A stretch of 43,248 nt of DNA from an uncultured Ruminococcus sp. (GTDB lineage Bacteria > Bacillota > Clostridia > Oscillospirales > Acutalibacteraceae). This document shows, in pieces, positions 32,385-40,023 of this stretch. Both the position numbers and the translations under genes were made by a program. Each line of letters begins with the position of its first letter. The stretch's first letter is position 1. The stretch lies in assembly GCA_902761375.1 (NCBI GenBank), contig CACWKB010000012.1, positions 1 to 43,248 of the forward strand, in the 5' to 3' direction. Below the pieces are notes generated by a model. It was not told where the DNA came from. It saw only the letters and a list, made by a program, of their open reading frames with translations, and ran no database searches.

Positions 32385-33469
32385 TTAGTACCTTTGAAAA
32401 AAGAATCAACGCTGTCCGCGGCGTACTTCAAAACGATGACGAGGCTGCCGTGATCACCAATGAGGTGAATATCGGCTATTTTACCGATTTTTTCCACAGC
32501 GAGGGTCTGCTGCTGATAACCGCGGGCAAGGCTGTCCTGCTCGTCGACTTCCGCTATCACGAGGCGGCGTCAGAGAAGGCAAAGGGCTGCGAGGTGGTCT
32601 GCTTTTCCCGTTTGGGAGAGGAGCTCTCAAAGCTGCTTTCCGACAACGGCGTAGCAAACGTCATCTTTGAAGCCGAAAACATGACCTACGCGCGGTATGA
32701 CAGCTTCAAGACGAAGTTTGCCGAGCACGGCATCGACTGCGTATGCTCAAAAAAGCTCGACCAGGCGATCGCCGATTCGCGCGTTATCAAGTACAAAAGC
32801 GAGCTCGACAAGATCATAACCGCTCAGAAGATAGCCGAGAAGAGCTATCTTGACGTGCTCAATTTCATCCGCCCCGGCAGGACCGAGCGCGAGATCGCCG
32901 CACGGCTGCAGTATATGATGAGACTGAACGGAGCCGAGGACGTGTCCTTCAGCCTTATCACCATCACCGGCACAAAGACCTCGCTTCCTCACGGCGTACC
33001 CGGCAGCGAGGCTATCCAGGAGGGCGATTTCTTCACCTGCGACTTCGGAGCTATGTACGAGGGCTATCACAGCGATACCACGCGCACCGTCGCCGTAGGC
33101 AGCGTGACCGAGGAGATGCGCGAGGTCTACGACATCGTACTCAGAGCTCAGCTCGCCGCCCTGAATGTGATCAAGCCCGGCGTCAAGTGCAGCGACGTCG
33201 ACAGGGCTGCCCGCACCGTGATCGAACGCGCGGGCTACGGAAAGTATTTCGGTCACTCGACCGGCCACGGAGTAGGTCTCGATATCCACGAGGCTCCGGC
33301 GGTATCCTCGCGCTGCGATACCGAGCTCAAGCTCGGCATGGTCATCACCGACGAGCCGGGCATCTATCTGCCCGGAAAGTTCGGGGTCAGGATCGAGGAT
33401 ATGCTCTCCGTCACGGACGACGGCTTTTGCAATTTCGTGAGCCTTCCCAAGGAGCTTGTGGTTTTATAA
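32381..33469 (+). CDS. M24-family metallopeptidase (Xaa-Pro aminopeptidase-like)
   Basis: The 362-residue protein has a creatinase N-domain (about 1-130) and the pita-bread M24 fold with metal ligands in DFGAMYEGYHSDTTRT, HSTGHGVGLDIHE, ITDEPGIY and RIEDM. These cleave N-terminal residues before proline (PepP) or Xaa-Pro dipeptides (PepQ); the length fits both. ATGA overlap with aroQ gives the aroQ-pepP-efp order common in Firmicutes. Confidence 0.92.
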   Translation: MISTFEKRINAVRGVLQNDDEAAVITNEVNIGYFTDFFHSEGLLLITAGKAVLLVDFRYHEAASEKAKGCEVVCFSRLGEELSKLLSDNGVANVIFEAENMTYARYDSFKTKFAEHGIDCVCSKKLDQAIADSRVIKYKSELDKIITAQKIAEKSYLDVLNFIRPGRTEREIAARLQYMMRLNGAEDVSFSLITITGTKTSLPHGVPGSEAIQEGDFFTCDFGAMYEGYHSDTTRTVAVGSVTEEMREVYDIVLRAQLAALNVIKPGVKCSDVDRAARTVIERAGYGKYFGHSTGHGVGLDIHEAPAVSSRCDTELKLGMVITDEPGIYLPGKFGVRIEDMLSVTDDGFCNFVSLPKELVVL

Positions 33470-33489
33470 GCTAATATTCGATAAAAGAC

Positions 33490-33518
33490 TTGCTTTTTTC
33501 CGCGATATCCAGTATAAT
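33490..33518 (+). promoter_or_regulatory. Promoter of efp
   Basis: TTGCTT (33490-33495), 17 nt, TATAAT (33513-33518). The perfect -10 and spacing support it. A small leader hairpin (GCCG-A-GGTA with TACC-CGGC, 33531-33553) precedes the AGGAGG site. Confidence 0.7.
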
Positions 33519-33573
33519 AGTTTTATCATAGCCGAGGTATGTGAGTACCCGGCGTCAACAGGAGGTAATACCA

Positions 33574-34131
33574 ATGATTTCAGCAGGTGATTTCAGAAAC
33601 GGCGTTACGTTTGAAATGGACGGACAGGTTGTTTCCATCATCGAGTTTCAGCACGTTAAGCCCGGCAAGGGCGCTGCCTTTGTAAGAACAAAGATCAGAA
33701 ATGTAATTACGGGCGCGGTTGTTGAAAAAACTTTTAACCCCAACGATAAGTACCCCACCGCCTTCATCGAGAGAAAGGACATGGAGTACAGCTATTCCGA
33801 CGGTGATCTTTACTATTTCATGGACACCGAGACCTGGGAGCAGATCCCCATCAACAAGAATGTTCTCGGCGACAACTTTAAGTTCGTCAAGGAGAACATG
33901 GTTTGCAAGATCCTCTCCTACAAGGGCAATGTATTCGGCGTGGAGCCGCCCAACTTTGTTGAGCTTCAGGTCACCAAGACCGATCCCGGCTTCAAGGGCG
34001 ACACCGCTACCAACGCCACCAAGCCCGCTACTCTCGAGACCGGCGCCGAGATCAAGGTTCCGCTGTTCATCGACGAGGGCGAGGTTATTCAGATCGATAC
34101 CAGAACAGGCGAGTACATGGGAAGAGCCTGA
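33574..34131 (+). CDS. efp: Elongation factor P
   Basis: The 185-residue protein has three beta-barrel domains. The domain I loop reads [11 protein letters not shown] with Lys32 at the usual modification position, and the C-terminus has [21 protein letters not shown] relieves stalling at polyproline. ATG 33574 follows AGGAGGTAAT; a GTG at 33541 would lie within the leader hairpin and is rejected. The Pro-rich proteins of this window (MutL linker, CPBP N-terminus, dockerin protein tail) would be natural clients. Confidence 0.97.
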   Translation: MISAGDFRNGVTFEMDGQVVSIIEFQHVKPGKGAAFVRTKIRNVITGAVVEKTFNPNDKYPTAFIERKDMEYSYSDGDLYYFMDTETWEQIPINKNVLGDNFKFVKENMVCKILSYKGNVFGVEPPNFVELQVTKTDPGFKGDTATNATKPATLETGAEIKVPLFIDEGEVIQIDTRTGEYMGRA

Positions 34132-34148
34132 TCCCAAAGGAGTTTGCT

Positions 34149-34640
34149 ATGAACCTTACCGAAAAAATTTCCTACATCAAGGGTCTTGCCGAGGGCCTGG
34201 CGCTGGATGACAGCAAGCCCGAGGTAAAGGTCATCAACGCGATCATTGATCTGCTTGATGATATCGCTTACGACGTAAAGGATATGGAAGACCTCTATGA
34301 CGAGCTCAGCGAGCAGGTCGACGAGATCGATCAGGATCTTGCCGATTTAGAGGACGATTTCTATGACGAGGAATGCGACTGCTGCGACGAAGATGACGAC
34401 GAGCTTTTTGACGAAGACGAGGACAACCCTTTTTATGAGGTGACCTGCGGCGCCTGCGGACAGAAGCTCAATATCTCCGAGGACGTGCTCCTCGAGGGCG
34501 AGATCGAGTGTCCCAACTGCGGCGAGCTGCTCGAGTTCGACTTCTCCGATCTTTATGACGGCGACGAGCTTGACTGCGACCTCGACTGCGAAAACTGCGA
34601 CGGCTGTGCCGACGAGGACGAAGCCGAAGACGCTGAATAA
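34149..34640 (+). CDS. CD1247-type acidic zinc-ribbon protein
   Basis: The 163-residue protein has an N-terminal helical domain (about 1-70, ISYIKGLAEGLALDD then a coiled-coil-like stretch) that matches the CD1247 N-terminal family of clostridia as I recall it. A very acidic linker with CDCC follows. A zinc ribbon (CGACG...CPNCG, about 100-125) and an Asp/Cys-rich tail close it. No biochemical role is established. It starts 17 nt after efp and likely shares its transcript, and is followed by a strong terminator. It is intracellular by appearance. Confidence 0.8.
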   Translation: MNLTEKISYIKGLAEGLALDDSKPEVKVINAIIDLLDDIAYDVKDMEDLYDELSEQVDEIDQDLADLEDDFYDEECDCCDEDDDELFDEDEDNPFYEVTCGACGQKLNISEDVLLEGEIECPNCGELLEFDFSDLYDGDELDCDLDCENCDGCADEDEAEDAE

Positions 34641-34656
34641 AAATCTCACATTTTTC

Positions 34657-34693
34657 ACACCTCTCGTATACGATATACGAGGGGTGTTTTTTT
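34657..34693 (+). terminator. Strong terminator that also covers the yunB ribosome-binding site
   Basis: A 14-bp stem (34657-34670 with 34674-34687, ACACCTCTCGTATA/TATACGAGGGGTGT, one G-U) has a CGA loop and is followed by a T-run ending at 34693. The right arm contains AGGGGTG, the only ribosome-binding site for the yunB start at 34692. Confidence 0.88.
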
Positions 34694-35336
34694 GCTTGCA
34701 CATCACAGGAGACGCAGGCGCGGACTGCTGCTCGTACTGCTTTCGCTGCTGTTTTTCGCTTTCTTCCTGATCAGGGCGTTCGAGAGTCATATCTCCGATT
34801 TCAGCTACGGCTATATCCCGAATTCTGCGCAGCGCACCGCTACAAAGGCGGTCTGCATGGCGGTTGAGGATTATCTGTCAGCGAATCCGGTGAGCTACGG
34901 CGATCTCGCAAGAATTAACTGCGGAGAAAACGGCTCCGTGACCTCGGTGGAAACCGACTCTGCGAAAATCAATCTGCTTAAAGCCGAGATAACCGAAGCG
35001 GCTCAGACCGAGATGGAAAAGATCAAGACCTCCACGGCGAAGATACCGCTCGGAGCGTTTACGAAGCTGAGTCTGCTGTCAAACTGGGGGCCGGACATAA
35101 ACCTGAACTACAGCCTGATGGGAAGCGTATCGTCCGAGATAGAGTCCAGCTTTGAATCCGCGGGGATAAACCAGACCGTTCATCATCTGCGCCTTGTGGT
35201 CACGGTCAAGGTGATCACCGCCTCGCTCGATTACAGGGGAGAGATGAGCTTCAAAACGGATTTCGAACTCGCTCAGTCCGTAATTGTGGGCAAAGCTCCC
35301 GACATTACCGGCGGATATCTCTGCTCAAAGCCTTGA
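34692..35336 (+). CDS. yunB: Sporulation protein YunB
   Basis: The 214-residue protein has an Arg/His-rich N-terminus, one membrane helix (about 12-28, GLLLVLLSLLFFAFFLI) and the YunB domain (INCGENGSVTSVETDSAKINLLK, then IPLGAFTKLSLLSNWGPDI). YunB is a mother-cell sporulation protein of poorly known function. It indicates a spore-forming lineage. The only start before the membrane helix with a ribosome-binding site is TTG 34692, whose site lies inside the preceding terminator stem. I could not identify a sigma-E type promoter. Confidence 0.85.
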   Translation: MLAHHRRRRRGLLLVLLSLLFFAFFLIRAFESHISDFSYGYIPNSAQRTATKAVCMAVEDYLSANPVSYGDLARINCGENGSVTSVETDSAKINLLKAEITEAAQTEMEKIKTSTAKIPLGAFTKLSLLSNWGPDINLNYSLMGSVSSEIESSFESAGINQTVHHLRLVVTVKVITASLDYRGEMSFKTDFELAQSVIVGKAPDITGGYLCSKP

Positions 35337-35373
35337 TTTACTTCATTTTTGGAAAAAATTCCGCTCAAACTTA

Positions 35374-35402
35374 TTGAAAAACGCTATATTTTGTGTTATA
35401 AT
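35374..35402 (+). promoter_or_regulatory. Promoter of miaB
   Basis: TTGAAA (35374-35379), 17 nt, TATAAT (35397-35402). Predicted start near 35409, shortly before the GAGGAGG site of miaB. Confidence 0.82.
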
Positions 35403-35438
35403 ACGTTAGTTATACAAAATGGGTGAGGAGGCGTTCGT

Positions 35439-36851
35439 TTGACCGAAATGCCATTCAGATCGGAAACGCTGTCCGAAAAGCAGCGCGAATATATGAAGCT
35501 TATCGCCGAGATCATGGAGATCCGCAAGCGCGGCGAGCGTCCGCTTGCCTTTGTGCGCACCTACGGCTGCCAGCAAAACGTCGCTGACAGCGAGCGCATC
35601 AAGGGGATGCTTGAGGGCTCGGGCTTCGGGTTTACCGATACTCCCGACGACGCCGACTTCATTCTTTTCAATACCTGCGCTGTGCGCGAGCACGCCGAGG
35701 ACAGGGTATTCGGCAATGTCGGCGCGTTGAAGAATCTTAAACGCCGCCATCCGCAGATACTGATCGCCCTTTGCGGCTGCATGATGGAGCAGGAACACGT
35801 CGCCGAGCGCATTTACAACAGCTTTCCGTTCGTGGGACTGGTGTTCGGAACGCATTCGCTGCATCATTTTCCCGAGCTGCTGTACAGCAACCTCGTGGAC
35901 GGCAGACGAGTTTTCGAGCGCGGCGTCGACGATAAAAAAGTATACGAGGGCATTCCGGTTCACCGCGACGGCAGCTTCAAGGGCTGGCTGCCGATCATGT
36001 ACGGCTGCAACAACTTCTGCACCTACTGCATAGTTCCCTATGTTCGCGGACGCGAGCGCAGCAGAGAAAAGGACGTGATCCTTTCCGAGGCGTCACAGAT
36101 GATCAAAAGCGGCTACAAGGACATCACGCTGCTCGGTCAGAATGTCAATTCCTACGGAAAAACTCTTGAAACTCCCGTCACCTTCGCAAGTCTCTTAGGC
36201 AAGATAGACGAGATGGACGGAGACTACTGGCTCCGCTTCATGACCTCTCATCCCAAGGACTGCTCAAGGGAGCTGATCGACACGATCGCGGGCGGCAAGC
36301 ACATAAGCCGCCACCTTCATCTGCCGTTCCAGAGCGGCTCGGACAGGATACTGAAGGCGATGAACCGCCATTACGACCGAAAAAAATACCTTGAAACCGT
36401 CAATTACGCCAAGGAGAGAATCGAAAACGTTTCGCTCACCAGCGATATTATCGTCGGCTTCCCCGGTGAGACCTACGAGGATTTCAAGCAGACGCTTTCG
36501 CTTATCCGCGAGGTTGAGTTCACCTCGCTGTTCACCTTCATCTTTTCACCCCGAAAAGGCACTCCCGCCGAGAAAATGGACGACCCGATCCCGGCTTCGG
36601 AAAAATCGAAGTGGTTCCGCGAGCTGCTCGACGTTCAGGAGGAGATCGCCGCTAAGCGCTGTGCCTCGATGGTCGGACAGACCGAGCGCGTGCTGATCGA
36701 GGGCGAAAAGGAAAAGACAGGCGAGCTGAACGCCCGGACAAGCGGCAACATCATTGTTGAGCTGGAGGGCGATCCCGAGCTTATCGGCACTTTCCAAAAC
36801 GTAAAGATAACACAGGCGCGCAACTGGATACTAAAGGGCGAATTGATATAA
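35439..36851 (+). CDS. miaB: tRNA-2-methylthio-N6-dimethylallyladenosine synthase MiaB
   Basis: The 470-residue protein has the MTTase N-domain with cluster cysteines (TYGCQQN, FNTCAVRE, CGCMMEQ). The radical SAM motif is CNNFCTYC, and a TRAM domain lies at the C-terminus. It adds the 2-methylthio group to i6A37 of tRNA, acting after MiaA, which is encoded downstream. It starts on TTG 35439 with GAGGAGG 7 nt upstream. The miaB-ylbF-mutS order matches Bacillus. A possible repeat remnant fills the 109-nt gap after it. Confidence 0.96.
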   Translation: MTEMPFRSETLSEKQREYMKLIAEIMEIRKRGERPLAFVRTYGCQQNVADSERIKGMLEGSGFGFTDTPDDADFILFNTCAVREHAEDRVFGNVGALKNLKRRHPQILIALCGCMMEQEHVAERIYNSFPFVGLVFGTHSLHHFPELLYSNLVDGRRVFERGVDDKKVYEGIPVHRDGSFKGWLPIMYGCNNFCTYCIVPYVRGRERSREKDVILSEASQMIKSGYKDITLLGQNVNSYGKTLETPVTFASLLGKIDEMDGDYWLRFMTSHPKDCSRELIDTIAGGKHISRHLHLPFQSGSDRILKAMNRHYDRKKYLETVNYAKERIENVSLTSDIIVGFPGETYEDFKQTLSLIREVEFTSLFTFIFSPRKGTPAEKMDDPIPASEKSKWFRELLDVQEEIAAKRCASMVGQTERVLIEGEKEKTGELNARTSGNIIVELEGDPELIGTFQNVKITQARNWILKGELI

Positions 36852-36945
36852 GGGCATCCCGAAGTATTCTTGACGCATTCGGTCTTTTGACAGATATTTT
36901 AAAAAATCCGCACTCTGATAAAACAAAGGTTTTCAGAGAAGCTGT
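36852..36945. repeat. Possible decayed relative of the 42937-43104 element
   Basis: This block begins GGGCATCCC right after the miaB stop and contains TTTTGACA (36892-36899) and ATCCGCACTCTGA, the same words in the same order and spacing as in the right half of the MITE-like element (TTTTGACA then ATCCGCACCTCTGA). Both end in a hairpin based on CTCTGA/TCAGAG or CACCTCT/AGAGGTG. The outer ends no longer pair, so it is either a decayed copy or a chance likeness. The TTTTGACA also hints at a promoter, but no good -10 is spaced from it. Confidence 0.4.
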
Positions 36946-36960
36946 AAAGGAGAAATAACA

Positions 36961-37365
36961 ATGGATGTAATCACACTTGCAAGAGAATTGGGCAGAGCTA
37001 TCCAGAAGGAGGAGAGCTACATAAAGCTGCATGAGGTACAGGCTCTCGCCGACGCCGACACCGAGCTTCAGCAGCTCATCGGCGAGTTCAACCTCAAACG
37101 CCTCGCCATCAACGAAGAAGCCTCTAAGCAGGACAGAGATCAGGAAAAGCTCACTCGTCTTAACCGCGAGATGCGTGAGGTATATTCGAACATCATGTCC
37201 AACGAGAATATGATCGCCTACAACGAGGCGAAAATCGAGTTTGAAAAGGTTTCAAACCGCGTCACTGCCATCGTTCAGCAGTCTATCGACGGCGTCGATC
37301 CCGAGATCGCCGATTACACCGAAAGCTGCTCCGGAAGCTGCAGCACCTGCGGCGGCTGCGGCTGA
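36961..37365 (+). CDS. YlbF/YmcA-family regulator with Cys-rich tail
   Basis: The 134-residue protein has the mostly helical YlbF/YmcA (Com_YlbF) domain (about 4-108) and a C-terminal tail CSGSCSTCGGCG. In Bacillus, YlbF and YmcA join YaaT in a complex that affects RNase Y cleavage, competence, sporulation and biofilm, and carries iron-sulfur clusters. The tail may bind a cluster or metal. Position between miaB and mutS matches ymcA. AAAGGAG precedes the ATG. Confidence 0.88.
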   Translation: MDVITLARELGRAIQKEESYIKLHEVQALADADTELQQLIGEFNLKRLAINEEASKQDRDQEKLTRLNREMREVYSNIMSNENMIAYNEAKIEFEKVSNRVTAIVQQSIDGVDPEIADYTESCSGSCSTCGGCG

Positions 37366-37398
37366 GAATCAGAAACATAAAGGAAGGGAGGAGAGCGC

Positions 37399-39990
37399 AT
37401 GGCGGAATTATCTCCGATGATGAAGCAATATTTTGAGATCAAGGAGCAGAACAAGGACTGCATCCTGTTCTACCGTCTCGGCGATTTTTACGAGATGTTT
37501 TACGACGACGCCAAGCTCGCCTCCAGAGAGCTTGAGCTGACGCTTACCGGTCGTGACTGCGGTCAGGAGGAGAGGGCGCCGATGTGCGGCGTGCCCTTCC
37601 ATAGCTGCGAGGGCTACATAGCAAGACTCGTTGCCAAGGGCTACAAGGTCGCTATCTGTGAGCAGACCGAGGATCCCAAGGCGGCAAAGGGACTTGTCAA
37701 GCGCGAGATCATCCGCATAATAACCCCCGGCACGGTCATGGAGCAGAGTATGCTCGACGAGGGCAAGAACAACTACATCTGCTGTATGTACAGTGAGAAT
37801 AAACGCATCGGACTTTGCTTCTGCGATATTTCTACAGGAGAATTATACGCGACCGAGATCAGCGGAAAGGATTCCCTGAATCTGCTTATAAATCAGCTTT
37901 CAAGCTATAATCCGCGCGAGATACTGCTCGGCGGCGACGTTATAAAAATACGCGAGCTCCCCTCGTTCATAAAAAATCACCTCTCTGCCGGAGTTGAAAT
38001 GCTCGAGGACAGCAAATTCGACATATCGGAATGCATGAATGCCGTCAGGCGGCAGTTCAGCGCCGAGACCGATAAAATATGCGACTCCGCCGTGACCGTC
38101 TGCGCGGTCGGCGCTCTGCTTTGTTACCTCAACGAGACCCAGATGACCGGGCTTGAGCGCATTCGCCATATCGAACGGTACACCGAGGAGCAGTATATGC
38201 GTCTCGGCTACAATACCCAGCGAAATCTCGAGCTGACTCAGACCATGCTCTCAAAGGAGAAGCGCGGCTCTCTGCTCTGGGTGATAGATAAGACAAAAAC
38301 CGCTATGGGCAAGCGGCTGATCCGCTCGTGGCTCGAGCATCCGCTGATGAATATCTCCACTATCAATAACCGCCAGAGCGCGGTCGAGGAGCTTGTCAAC
38401 GACAATATGCTCCGCGCCGAGCTTACCGAGGAATTGAGCGGGATATTCGATATAGAGCGCCTGATGACGCGCATCGTTTACGGCTCCGCAAACGCCCGTG
38501 ACCTGCGCTCGCTGTGTTCGGCACTGTCAGCTCTGCCTCAGCTAAAGGAGCTCATCAGGGATTGTCATTCTTCTCACCTGAGAAGGGTAAACAAGAATTT
38601 AGACACGCTCGAGGACGTTTCCTCACTGATCGACAAAGCGATTGTAAATGAACCGCCGTTTACCGTCCGCGAGGGCGGTATGATCCGCGAGGGCTACAAC
38701 TCCGAGCTCGACAGCCTGACGGTCGACATGGACAGCTCAAAGGATATCCTCACAAAGCTCCAGAACGACCAGCGCGAAAAGACCGGCATCCCAAAGCTGA
38801 AGGTCGGCTACAACCGCGTATTCGGCTACTATATCGAGGTTTCCAACTCCTACAAGAGCATGGTGCCCGAAAATTATATCCGCAAACAGACGCTTGCCAA
38901 CTGCGAGCGATACATAACCCCCGACCTCAAAGAACTCGAGGCGAGGATACTCGGCGCAAAGGATCGCTCGGTCGCGCTGGAGTATCAGCTTTTCGACTCC
39001 GTCCGTCAAGCCACGGCGGGTCAGCTTGAACGCATCCAGAATACCGCGAAGGCAGTCGCAACCCTCGACGTGCTCGTTTCGCTTGCGAATGTGGCGAGCG
39101 ACAACCGCTATGTGCGCCCCGAAGTCAACCAATCTACCGCAATATTCATCAAGGATTCGCGCCATCCTGTTGTCGAGGCGCTTCTAAGGGACACACCATT
39201 TGTTCCGAACGACGTTTCGCTTGACAGCAGGGGAGACCGCGTGGCGATAATCACAGGTCCCAATATGGCGGGAAAATCCACTTATATGCGCCAGGTCGCC
39301 CTGATAGTCCTGCTCGCTCAGATGGGCAGCTTCGTGCCTGCTTCAAGCGCACGTATCGGTCTTGTGGACAGTATTTTCACCCGTGTAGGCGCTTCGGACG
39401 ATCTTGCTTCGGGTCAGTCCACCTTCATGGTCGAGATGACCGAGGTCGCAAATATCGTTACCACAGCCACCTCACGCAGCCTGCTGATCCTCGACGAGAT
39501 CGGCAGAGGAACCTCGACCTTCGACGGCATGAGCATAGCGAGAGCGGTGCTCGAATTCTGCGCCGACAGGAAAAAGCTCGGAGCCAAAACGCTGTTCGCC
39601 ACTCATTACCATGAGCTCACCGTGATGGAGGAGCTTTTGGAGGGAGTTAAAAACTACAACATCGCCGTCAAAAAGCGCGGCGACGACATAACCTTCCTGA
39701 GAAGGATCGTCCCCGGGGGCGCAGACGACAGCTATGGCATAGAGGTCGCAAAGCTCGCCGGAGTCCCCAACTCGATAATCAAACGAGCCAAGGAGATACT
39801 TGCCGAGCTCGAAAGCGGACAGGCTCAGACCATCGTAAAGGAAAGGATCGTCGAGCCGGACGCGCAGCTTTCGATGCTTACCGCTGCCGAGAGCAGCCCG
39901 GTGATCGACAGGATCAAATCGGTCGATCTCAATACGCTGACCCCGATCGAGGCGATGAACCTGCTCTATGAGCTCAAAAGTATGACATAA
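37399..39990 (+). CDS. mutS: DNA mismatch repair protein MutS
   Basis: The 863-residue protein has the mismatch-reading GDFYEMF (Phe-x-Glu), the lever and clamp domains, Walker A GPNMAGKSTYMRQ, Walker B LLILDEIGRGTSTFDG and a helix-turn-helix C-terminus. It recognises mismatches and recruits MutL. Start ATG has GGGAGGAGAG upstream. Full length for the family. mutL follows after 33 nt. Confidence 0.98.
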   Translation: MAELSPMMKQYFEIKEQNKDCILFYRLGDFYEMFYDDAKLASRELELTLTGRDCGQEERAPMCGVPFHSCEGYIARLVAKGYKVAICEQTEDPKAAKGLVKREIIRIITPGTVMEQSMLDEGKNNYICCMYSENKRIGLCFCDISTGELYATEISGKDSLNLLINQLSSYNPREILLGGDVIKIRELPSFIKNHLSAGVEMLEDSKFDISECMNAVRRQFSAETDKICDSAVTVCAVGALLCYLNETQMTGLERIRHIERYTEEQYMRLGYNTQRNLELTQTMLSKEKRGSLLWVIDKTKTAMGKRLIRSWLEHPLMNISTINNRQSAVEELVNDNMLRAELTEELSGIFDIERLMTRIVYGSANARDLRSLCSALSALPQLKELIRDCHSSHLRRVNKNLDTLEDVSSLIDKAIVNEPPFTVREGGMIREGYNSELDSLTVDMDSSKDILTKLQNDQREKTGIPKLKVGYNRVFGYYIEVSNSYKSMVPENYIRKQTLANCERYITPDLKELEARILGAKDRSVALEYQLFDSVRQATAGQLERIQNTAKAVATLDVLVSLANVASDNRYVRPEVNQSTAIFIKDSRHPVVEALLRDTPFVPNDVSLDSRGDRVAIITGPNMAGKSTYMRQVALIVLLAQMGSFVPASSARIGLVDSIFTRVGASDDLASGQSTFMVEMTEVANIVTTATSRSLLILDEIGRGTSTFDGMSIARAVLEFCADRKKLGAKTLFATHYHELTVMEELLEGVKNYNIAVKKRGDDITFLRRIVPGGADDSYGIEVAKLAGVPNSIIKRAKEILAELESGQAQTIVKERIVEPDAQLSMLTAAESSPVIDRIKSVDLNTLTPIEAMNLLYELKSMT

Positions 39991-40023
39991 CGCTATATCA
40001 ATCACAGAAGGGCGGTGATGCAA

